Below the pieces are notes generated by a model. That model saw only the letters and a program-made list of their open reading frames with translations, had not been told where the DNA came from and searched no databases. From positions 1 through 11,143 of the forward strand of contig JBCCZC010000171.1 in NCBI GenBank assembly GCA_039188505.1: a DNA stretch of 11,143 nt, written 5' to 3'. Shown one piece after another: positions 1 through 5,149 of the stretch; within the stretch, counting starts at the first letter, position 1, and every line of letters starts with the position of its first letter. The DNA comes from JBCCZC01 sp039188505. GTDB lineage: Bacteria; Pseudomonadota; Gammaproteobacteria; Xanthomonadales; SZUA-38. The translations under genes were made by a program, and so were the position numbers.

Positions 1-288
1 GCCGGTCAGATGCGGATAGAGCGCCACGTTCTCGGGAATATCGGCCAGCTGACGTCGAGCGGCTCGCGGATCGATACCCGGGTCGACGCCAGCGACTCGT
101 ATGCGGCCCGAGTCCGGGGCGAGGAAGCCGAGGAAGAGGTTGATCGTCGTCGTCTTGCCGGCACCATTGGCGCCCAGCAGACAGAAGAGCTCGCCAGGGG
201 CAATCATCAGGTCGAGGTCATCAACCGCGGTGACCGCGCCGAAGCGCCGGGTCACGCTTTCGGCTTCGAAGATCAGGTCCGACGCCAC
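1..288 (-). CDS. ABC-2-type transporter ATP-binding protein (partial, C-terminus outside window)
   Basis: Only the first 96 codons are inside the window; the gene continues past base 1. The GTG start at 288 is the only start codon in frame upstream of the Walker A motif, and a GGGGT stretch a few bases upstream could serve as ribosome binding site. The translation begins VASDLIFEAESVTRRFGAV and contains the Walker A motif GANGAGKT, followed by the Q-loop-region segment ADIPENVALYPHLTG. The PEN-x-ALYPHLTG wording is typical of ATPases that pair with ABC-2-type membrane proteins (NosF/CcmA-like) and not of the zinc importer ATPase ZnuC. The partner permease is presumably encoded further left. 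A Zur-box-like palindrome lies 31 bases upstream of the start, so the transporter is predicted to be made under zinc limitation. Its substrate cannot be told from this fragment. Confidence 0.88.
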   Translation of the reverse strand, partial: MASDLIFEAESVTRRFGAVTAVDDLDLMIAPGELFCLLGANGAGKTTTINLFLGFLAPDSGRIRVAGVDPGIDPRAARRQLADIPENVALYPHLTG

Positions 289-319
289 ACTGCTACCCCA
301 CGGTTCCGAGAGATGCAAC

Positions 320-332
320 GTTATAACATAAC
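320..332 (-). promoter_or_regulatory. Putative Zur box 1 overlapping the ABC ATPase promoter
   Basis: GTTATAACATAAC is a perfect 5-3-5 inverted repeat (GTTAT/ATAAC). It matches the core of the enterobacterial Zur consensus GTTATANTATAAC at all but one position. On the minus strand it reads GTTATGTTATAAC and contains TGTTATAAC, an extended -10 (TG-T-TATAAC), which would start transcription near base 313, about 25 bases before the GTG start. Zur bound here would cover the -10. Two sister sites occur at 1719-1731 and 5049-5061. The assignment to Zur is by consensus and by the zur gene nearby, not by experiment. Confidence 0.8.
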
Positions 333-372
333 AATCGGCAATGGCGACGCTCGGACGGGCTGGCCGCAAACG

Positions 373-404
373 AAAAATGCGCGGCCCCTTGGGGGAGGCC
401 GCGC
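373..404 (-). terminator. Intrinsic terminator after the small exported-protein gene
   Basis: The arms at 379-386 and 397-404 (GCGCGGCC/GGCCGCGC) form a perfect 8-bp stem with a 10-base loop. On the minus strand the stem is followed at once by ATTTTT. It lies 45 bases beyond the stop codon of the 449-1006 gene and shields the downstream ABC gene and its Zur box from read-through, so the ABC gene should have its own promoter. Confidence 0.82.
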
Positions 405-448
405 CAGGCTGGGAGAGCTTCGACCAAGGGCAGTCGAAGCGGCGGGAA

Positions 449-1006
449 TCAGGGCGTATAGGGCAGCGACGAGTCCTGCAGGAAGATCAGAACGCGCTCG
501 TCCTCGGTCTTGACGTAACCCTTGGTGTATTCGACCTTTGTTTCCGTGCCGTCCGGACCGGTGAAGTAGTAATGACCCATCGCGATCGCGATGTTGTCGT
601 GGAACTTGACCGTGTGATTGTCGAAGCGGACGTTCGACCACGGCATCAGCGCAAAGCCATTGTCCTCGGCGTACTCGTTGTTCCCGGCGACGAAGTAGCT
701 CAGCGCGCCTTCAAGGTCGGGGCGGAAGGGCTGCTCGGTGGCCAACGTCGGCTTGAACTGGATCGGCCCGAGCTCGAAGGCGTAAGCCGTGCGCGCGGCC
801 TCTTCGGCGACCTTCGGGGCCTTGCTGCCGGCCTCACCGATGGCGACGACTGCGTTGCCCCACATCTGCTGCGCAGCCGTGACGTCCTCGATGCTGATCT
901 GCGGACCTTCGGGGAGACTCCCGACGTTGTCGGCGAAACCGGTAGCGGATGCCGTCGAACCGACCGCCACGAGAGCGGCGCCAATTGCACTAAGGGTGAA
1001 ACGCAT
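449..1006 (-). CDS. Exported NTF2/SnoaL-like small protein, function unknown
   Basis: This 185-residue protein starts at an ATG with a very strong ribosome binding site (CAGGAGG, 6 bases of spacing). Residues 1 to about 21 form a signal peptide (Arg after Met, hydrophobic core, STASA cleavage site), so it should be periplasmic. The mature part has the segments ISIEDVTAAQQMWGNAVVAIGEA, TAYAFELGPIQFKPT, LSYFVAGN, GFALMPWSNVRFDNH, IAMGHYYFT and a C-terminal VEYTKGYVKTEDERVLIFLQDSSLPYTP. The helix-then-strands pattern, with a final strand ending in DSSLPY, fits the NTF2/SnoaL-like or CaMKII-association-domain fold. I recall relatives carrying the database name phosphoribosyl-AMP cyclohydrolase, but no HisI zinc-binding Cys motif is present (no Cys at all), so that name looks wrong here. 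It sits between zur and a Zur-boxed gene but has no Zur box itself. Role unknown. Confidence 0.85.
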   Translation of the reverse strand: MRFTLSAIGAALVAVGSTASATGFADNVGSLPEGPQISIEDVTAAQQMWGNAVVAIGEAGSKAPKVAEEAARTAYAFELGPIQFKPTLATEQPFRPDLEGALSYFVAGNNEYAEDNGFALMPWSNVRFDNHTVKFHDNIAIAMGHYYFTGPDGTETKVEYTKGYVKTEDERVLIFLQDSSLPYTP

Positions 1007-1030
1007 GACTTGACCTCCTGAGATTCATTG

Positions 1031-1060
1031 CCGTTGGTGACCACTCCTGGGAACCAACGG
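1031..1060 (-). promoter_or_regulatory. Leader hairpin just upstream of the exported-protein ribosome binding site
   Basis: CCGTTGGT (1031-1038) and ACCAACGG (1053-1060) form a perfect 8-bp stem with a 14-base loop. On the minus strand it ends about a dozen bases before the CAGGAGG ribosome binding site of the 449-1006 gene, and there is no T tract after it. It is therefore more like a 5'-leader structure than a terminator. The loop itself contains CAGGAGTGG, a Shine-Dalgarno-like string. Any regulatory role is inference. Confidence 0.4.
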
Positions 1061-1086
1061 TTTGCCAGCTTTGCGCCCCCAGATTC

Positions 1087-1134
1087 TCGACGACCATCCG
1101 TCGAACCGTTTGCGCAGGCACTGTCGTTCAGTGC
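1087..1134. repeat. Two short perfect inverted repeats between zur and the exported-protein gene
   Basis: TCGACG-N6-CGTCGA occupies 1087-1104 and GCACTG-N5-CAGTGC occupies 1118-1134. Both lie in the 232-base gap downstream of zur, where the promoter of the 449-1006 gene must lie if it has one of its own. They could be operators or chance palindromes; no convincing -35/-10 pair was found beside them. Confidence 0.3.
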
Positions 1135-1238
1135 GAGATCAATTCTGCGGCCAAGCAGGTACGCCGGTCTTTTAAGCACGATGAACAGGCGATTAAGAAT
1201 GGTGAGCTTCGGGTGAAGGGGCGGCGGCACCGATACCG

Positions 1239-1643
1239 CTACGGCTGGGGCGCGTTCTCCTCGTGCGCCCGCCGGCATGTCTCGCAGATGCCCTGCAGTT
1301 CGATCACCGCTCGGCTCACCTCGAAGTTCACCGCGCCGGCACCGAGGTCGATGTCCTCGAGCCGCATGGGCGGCACCAGTTCGATCGCGCGATCGCCCTC
1401 GACGCAGAGCGCGAATACCGGGGACGTACAAGCGCTGTGACCGCATGCCGCAAAGGCATTGAGGCTCTCGATGCGATGCACGTCGCCACTCTCGATGAGC
1501 CTCGCCAGCGCCCGGTAGATCGACGGTGGCCCCGAGAGGCCCTCGTCTCGGAGCCGATCCAGGAGCTGGTAGGCGGTCAATGCCCGGTCGCTTGCGCGGA
1601 GCTTCTCGAGGACGAGATCGGTGTTCCTGGTGGTCCGTGCCAT
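1239..1643 (-). CDS. zur: Zur, Fur-family zinc uptake repressor
   Basis: This 134-residue repressor starts at an ATG preceded by AGCAGGTAGCC. The N-terminal winged helix includes LTAYQLLDRL and the recognition region GPPSIYRALARLIESGDVHRIESLNAFAAC; HRIESLNAF is a Zur hallmark. By alignment with E. coli Zur the regulatory zinc site is H56, C67, H69 or C72, and E88. The structural site is normally two CxxC pairs. Here C120 and C123 are present, but the first pair is reduced to C80, with Gly at 83 where the second Cys is expected (GGC, one base from TGC). The protein is also somewhat shorter than usual Zur proteins. When zinc-loaded it should bind the nearby palindromes and repress; the box at 1719-1731 lies 75 bases upstream, so it probably represses itself. 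It is divergent from the HupE-like gene. Confidence 0.93.
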   Translation of the reverse strand: MARTTRNTDLVLEKLRASDRALTAYQLLDRLRDEGLSGPPSIYRALARLIESGDVHRIESLNAFAACGHSACTSPVFALCVEGDRAIELVPPMRLEDIDLGAGAVNFEVSRAVIELQGICETCRRAHEENAPQP

Positions 1644-1718
1644 GGCTACCTGCTGGATCGTTCCCGCTCGCCGAAGGGACCGAAGGGCTACGCTGCTGCC
1701 CCTGGAAGATGAGCGGAT

Positions 1719-1731
1719 GTTATAACATTAC
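1719..1731. promoter_or_regulatory. Putative Zur box 2 in the divergent zur / hupE-like promoter
   Basis: GTTATAACATTAC is a 5-3-5 inverted repeat with one mismatch in the right arm. It overlaps the perfect 12-base palindrome ATGTTATAACAT at 1717-1728. Because the palindrome reads the same on both strands, each strand carries TGTTATAAC, an extended -10. One site could thus drive and repress both zur (minus, 75 bases away) and the HupE-like gene (plus, 5' leader of about 120 bases). Confidence 0.82.
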
Positions 1732-1851
1732 GGACGAATGGCGTGCCAGCGGGCGAGACTACGGCCAGCTAATTCGCCACCCGACTTCCCTCCAGCGCTC
1801 AAAGCAGCGATGCTCGCCCCCTTCCGAAGTCGACACCCGCCAGGGAAGACC

Positions 1852-2676
1852 ATGTCCCCGCTCCCGCACCAGGCCCCGTGGGCCACGCGCTCGGTCCGCG
1901 CGATCATTGCCCTCCTTGCAATGCTTCTCGCGCTGACGGCCTTCGCGCACCCGGAAGACGAGTTCTGTACGCCCGGCGAAGACAGTCTCGACCCGGAGCT
2001 GTGCCAGATGCTGGCCGAACTCGATGCCAAGGATGGCGCGGTCGATCAGTCCGACCTGCGCCCCATCCTCGATGAGGAGGGCAACGAACGAGGCTTCTGG
2101 TCGACCTCGACGCTCTACGTCTGGATCGGGATCAATCACATCCTCCCGGGCGGACTGGATCACATCCTCTTCGTCCTGGCGATCTTCCTTGCGTCGACGA
2201 GCCTACGGGCGCTGGTCATCCAAGTCTCGGCCTTCACCCTCGCGCACACCGTCACCCTGGCGATGGCCGCAAGCGGCGTCATCACGCCCTCACCGGCCGT
2301 CGTCGAGCCGCTGATCGCGCTCACCATCGGCTTTGTGGCCATCGAGAACGTCTTGTTCAAGGAGATGACGAAGTGGCGGCCCGTCGTCGTTCTGGGCTTC
2401 GGCCTGATCCACGGCATGGGCTTCGCCGGCTTCTTCGGCGAGCTGGGCCTGCCGCCGGGTCAGTTCTGGAGCGCCCTCATCGGGTTCAACGTGGGCGTCG
2501 AAGTCGGCCAGCTCGCAGTCATCGCCGCGGCGGCCGTGCTGGCCTGGGGCATCAAGCGCCCCCTGCCTGAAAACGAAAGAGCCCGGCAGTATCGACGGTT
2601 CGTCGTCGTGCCGGGCTCTTTGCTGATTGGCGTCGTCGGTCTCTGGTGGACCTTCGAGCGCATCTTTCTGGGCTAG
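1852..2676 (+). CDS. HupE/UreJ_2-family membrane protein, predicted zinc-related permease
   Basis: The protein has 274 residues from the ATG at 1852, chosen for the GGGAAGA ribosome binding site and the signal peptide that follows; in-frame ATGs at 1738 and 1810 are less likely. Residues 1-32 are a signal peptide (LTAFA cleavage site), giving a mature protein that begins His-Pro-Glu-Asp. Next comes an acidic periplasmic segment with C39 and C51, then several transmembrane helices. The family motifs are GINHILPGGLDHILFVLAIF (H96, D103, H104), FTLAHTVTLAMA (H132), GFVAIENVLF (E165) and GFGLIHGMGFAGFFGELGLP (H187), with the closing helix VVVPGSLLIGVVGLWWTFERIF. HupE/UreJ proteins are linked to nickel or cobalt handling in some systems; the Zur box upstream argues for zinc here. 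It overlaps a strong hairpin near its 3' end and converges on the M3 peptidase gene. Confidence 0.88.
   Translation: MSPLPHQAPWATRSVRAIIALLAMLLALTAFAHPEDEFCTPGEDSLDPELCQMLAELDAKDGAVDQSDLRPILDEEGNERGFWSTSTLYVWIGINHILPGGLDHILFVLAIFLASTSLRALVIQVSAFTLAHTVTLAMAASGVITPSPAVVEPLIALTIGFVAIENVLFKEMTKWRPVVVLGFGLIHGMGFAGFFGELGLPPGQFWSALIGFNVGVEVGQLAVIAAAAVLAWGIKRPLPENERARQYRRFVVVPGSLLIGVVGLWWTFERIFLG
2567..2621 (-). terminator. Strong terminator-like hairpin inside the 3' end of the hupE-like gene
   Basis: AAAGAGCCCGGCA (2576-2588) and TGCCGGGCTCTTT (2609-2621) form a perfect 13-bp stem. The 20-base loop itself holds a 5-bp stem (CGACG at 2593-2597, CGTCG at 2601-2605, GTT loop). On the minus strand the stem runs into CTCTTTCGTTTTC, a T-rich tail typical of intrinsic terminators. 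On the plus strand the tail (CTCTTTGCTGATT) is weaker. It lies about 92 bases past the stop of the convergent M3 peptidase gene and is probably its real transcription terminator, embedded in hupE coding sequence. Confidence 0.7.
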
Positions 2677-2706
2677 CAACCTGTCGAACCCAGTCCGACA
2701 GGTTGC
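2676..2706. terminator. Hairpin between convergent hupE-like and M3 peptidase genes
   Basis: GCAACCTGTCG (2676-2686) and CGACAGGTTGC (2696-2706) form a perfect 11-bp stem with a 9-base loop. The stem starts at the last base of the hupE stop codon and ends 7 bases before the M3 stop. There is no T tract on either side, so it may protect 3' ends or terminate weakly in both directions. The hairpin at 2576-2621 is the better terminator on the minus strand. Confidence 0.62.
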
Positions 2707-2712
2707 CGACGA

Positions 2713-4947
2713 TCAGTTTCCGGCGTCGCCCGAGGTGGCGAAGCCACGCCCCTTGAGGAGCGGCTCGATGCTCGGATCCTGGCCGCGGAAGTTGCGGTAG
2801 AGCTCATCGGCCTCGCGCAGACCACCGGACTGGTAGACCCACTTCTTCAGGCGACCCGCAATCTCCGGATCCCAGATGTCCTCGGCCTGCTCGAAGGCGG
2901 CAAAGCCATCGGCGTCGAGGATCTCGGACCACAGGTAGGCGTAGTAGCCCGCGGAGTAGCCGCCGGCGAAGATGTGGCTGAAGTACTGCGAGCGATACCG
3001 CGGCTCGATCTCATCGATCAGGCCGTAGCCACGCAGGACTTCTTCCTCGAACGCACGCGCGTCGGTGATCGCCTCGGCTTCCTCGAGCGTCAGCATGTGC
3101 CAGCGCAGGTCGAGCAGCGATGCCGCCACGTACTCGGTCGTGCGGAAACCTTCGTTGTGGTTCGCGGCGACGCGCATGCGCTCCACGAGCTCCTGCGGGA
3201 TCACTTCTTCGGAGGCGTAGTGCCGGGCGAAGACCTCCAGCAGCTCGGGCTGAGAGGCCCAGTGCTCGAGAATCTGCGCCGGGAATTCCGTGTAGTCGCG
3301 CGGACCGTCGACGCCCGAGAACATCGGGTAGTCGATCTGGGTCATCAGACCGTGCAGACCGTGACCGAACTCGTGGAAGAGCGTCTCGACCTCCGAGAAG
3401 CGCATCAGCGTCGGCTCGCCTTCCGGCGGGGTCGACAGATTCATGTTGTTGGTCACGATCGGACGGATCAGGTCACCGTCGATGTTCGATGCAGACCGGA
3501 ACCCGCTCATCCACGCGCCGCCGCGCTTCGAGTCGCGGGCATACATGTCCATCATGAACAGACCGAGGTGGCTACCGTCATCGTCCTTGACGTCGTAGGC
3601 CGTCACGACCGGGTTCCAGCCCTCGACCTCGACCGGCTCCAACGTCACGCCGAAGAGGCGGGTGGCCATCTCGAACGCGCCGGCACGGACCTTCTCCAGG
3701 TCGAAGTACGGCTTGATCAGGTTCTCGTCGAGGTCGTACTTCTCGAGGCGGACCTTTTCGGAGAAATGCCACCAGTCGTGGCCGGCAATCTGGAACTCGT
3801 CCCCGACCATGGCCTGCATGTCGGCGAGCTCTTCCTTCGCGCGCTGGAGGCCCGGACGCCAGACCTGGAGGAGGAAGTCCTCAGCGCCTTCCGGCGTTTT
3901 CGCCATGCGGGTTTCGAGCTGGTACTGGGCGTGCGAGTCGTAGCCCATGAGGCCGGCGCGCTTGGCGCGCAGCTGGGCGACGCGGATGGCAAGCGGGCCG
4001 TTGTCGGTCTCGCCTTCGGTGGCGCGCAGGCGGTAGCCATTGAAGAGCTGCTCACGCAGTTCCCGGACTTCCGACTGGGTCATGAACGTCTCGTAGGCCG
4101 AGCGGTTCAGGCCGACGACCCAGGCACCCTTGCCTTCGTTCCAGATCGAGGCCTTAAAGTCGTCGCTCAGGCCGTCCGTCTGGGCCTCGTCCGTGAGCTC
4201 GAGCGTGAAAGCCTTCGTGGACAGCAGGAGGTTCTGGCCGAACTTCGTGGTCAGCTCCGCGAGCTCGACGTTGATGGCAGCGACCTGCTCCTTGGTCTCG
4301 GCATCCAGGGCCGCCCCGGAGCGCACGAAGGCGCGGTGCCAGAGCTCGACGAGTCGCGCGTCCTGCTCGTCAAGGCCAAGGTCGTCCTTCTGCTCGTAGA
4401 CGGCTTTCACGCGCGCGAACAGGTCGTCGTTGAGCATGATGGCTGACTGCTCCTTCGACAGCATGCCGGACACGGGGCCCTGCATCGCCCGCAGCTCGTC
4501 ATCCATCTCCGTGCTGGTCAGGTTGAAGAAGACCCCCTGGACCCGGGTGAGCTCCTCGCCGACCAGCTCCAGTGCGACGATCGAGTTTTCGAAGGTCGGC
4601 GCCTCCGGGTTGCTAACGATCCCGTCGATGTCCTCGCGCAGCTCGAGGATGCCTTTCTTGATGGCCGGCATGAAGTGAGCGTTTTCGAACTCGGCGAAGG
4701 GCGGCACGCCGTAGGGCGTATCCCACTCCTCGCGGAACGGATTGCCCGCCAGTTCCTCATCGGTGACGGTGATCTCGTCGCTGGCCGACTCTGCCGCTTC
4801 AGGCGCAGCTTCGGCCGCCGCATCGACGACCGCTTCGCCGGTGGCGCTGTCGCCTCCCTCGGCGGGCGTATCGCCTGCGTCATTGCCGCCACAGGCAGCA
4901 AGGCCCGCGGCCAGCACGGAAATGATCAACATGTTTCTGTAATTCAT
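2713..4947 (-). CDS. M3-family (Dcp-like) zinc metallopeptidase, predicted outer-membrane lipoprotein
   Basis: The protein has 744 residues from the ATG at 4947. An in-frame TTG at 5028 would add 27 residues ahead of the signal sequence and is unlikely. Residues 1-19 are a lipoprotein signal with lipobox LAAC (C19), followed by Gly-Gly instead of Asp at +2, suggesting the outer membrane. Residues ~20-60 are a low-complexity Ala/Glu/Asp/Gly linker, then the catalytic domain begins (WDTPYGVPPFAEFENAHFMPAI). The active site is H525-E526-F527-G528-H529, and E554 in YTEFPAQILEHW lies 29 residues after H525, exactly as E503 follows H474 in neurolysin. The usual residues are therefore present and the enzyme should cleave short peptides outside the cytoplasm. 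Most Dcp/OpdA relatives are cytoplasmic; the lipoprotein form is a known variant. A Zur-box-like site lies 102 bases upstream of the start. The gene appears monocistronic. Confidence 0.93.
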   Translation of the reverse strand: MNYRNMLIISVLAAGLAACGGNDAGDTPAEGGDSATGEAVVDAAAEAAPEAAESASDEITVTDEELAGNPFREEWDTPYGVPPFAEFENAHFMPAIKKGILELREDIDGIVSNPEAPTFENSIVALELVGEELTRVQGVFFNLTSTEMDDELRAMQGPVSGMLSKEQSAIMLNDDLFARVKAVYEQKDDLGLDEQDARLVELWHRAFVRSGAALDAETKEQVAAINVELAELTTKFGQNLLLSTKAFTLELTDEAQTDGLSDDFKASIWNEGKGAWVVGLNRSAYETFMTQSEVRELREQLFNGYRLRATEGETDNGPLAIRVAQLRAKRAGLMGYDSHAQYQLETRMAKTPEGAEDFLLQVWRPGLQRAKEELADMQAMVGDEFQIAGHDWWHFSEKVRLEKYDLDENLIKPYFDLEKVRAGAFEMATRLFGVTLEPVEVEGWNPVVTAYDVKDDDGSHLGLFMMDMYARDSKRGGAWMSGFRSASNIDGDLIRPIVTNNMNLSTPPEGEPTLMRFSEVETLFHEFGHGLHGLMTQIDYPMFSGVDGPRDYTEFPAQILEHWASQPELLEVFARHYASEEVIPQELVERMRVAANHNEGFRTTEYVAASLLDLRWHMLTLEEAEAITDARAFEEEVLRGYGLIDEIEPRYRSQYFSHIFAGGYSAGYYAYLWSEILDADGFAAFEQAEDIWDPEIAGRLKKWVYQSGGLREADELYRNFRGQDPSIEPLLKGRGFATSGDAGN

Positions 4948-5046
4948 GGTCGCTCTCGTATTTCGAAGGGCTGGATAGCCGGCAAATCCCGCCTGCCCGG
5001 CGCGGTGGCCGCGCCCGAGGCAAATCAAGGGTTCAGCGTAGGCGAC

Positions 5047-5063
5047 GCGTTATAACACAACGC
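5047..5063 (-). promoter_or_regulatory. Putative Zur box 3 in the M3 peptidase promoter
   Basis: The core GTTATAACACAAC (5049-5061) is a 5-3-5 repeat with one mismatch; the symmetry extends to GCGTT...AACGC over 17 bases. On the minus strand it contains TGTTATAAC, an extended -10 pointing at the M3 peptidase. Transcription would begin near 5042, leaving a leader of about 95 bases before the ATG at 4947. No good -35 was seen. As the only element of its kind in this gap, it is the likely promoter-operator of the peptidase gene. Confidence 0.72.
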
Positions 5064-5149
5064 CGCTCGAGGGGGACAGGTCCGAAAGGCACAGGCGCAA
5101 GCAGGGGCACCGCCGCTCGCCGACGGCGAATGCCGGACCCGAGGGACCA

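Noticed and set aside
1..288. Naming the ABC ATPase znuC because of the Zur box
   Set aside because: The PENVALYPHLTG segment is of ABC-2 type and no ZnuA or ZnuB is visible; the operator alone does not define the substrate.
1239..1712. Plus-strand frame 1263-1712 as a gene
   Set aside because: It overlaps zur in antisense, whose Fur-family motifs are unambiguous, and runs through the promoter region.
2025..2075. EF-hand-like loop in the HupE-like protein (DAKDGAVDQSD)
   Set aside because: The first and twelfth positions of a calcium loop do not fit; it is only an acidic periplasmic segment.
2974..4446. 490-codon open frame on the plus strand
   Set aside because: It lies wholly antisense to the M3 peptidase, whose catalytic motifs are intact. 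The translation is rich in Arg/Val/Leu/Glu without any family motif and has no ribosome binding site, as expected of a GC-rich mirror frame.
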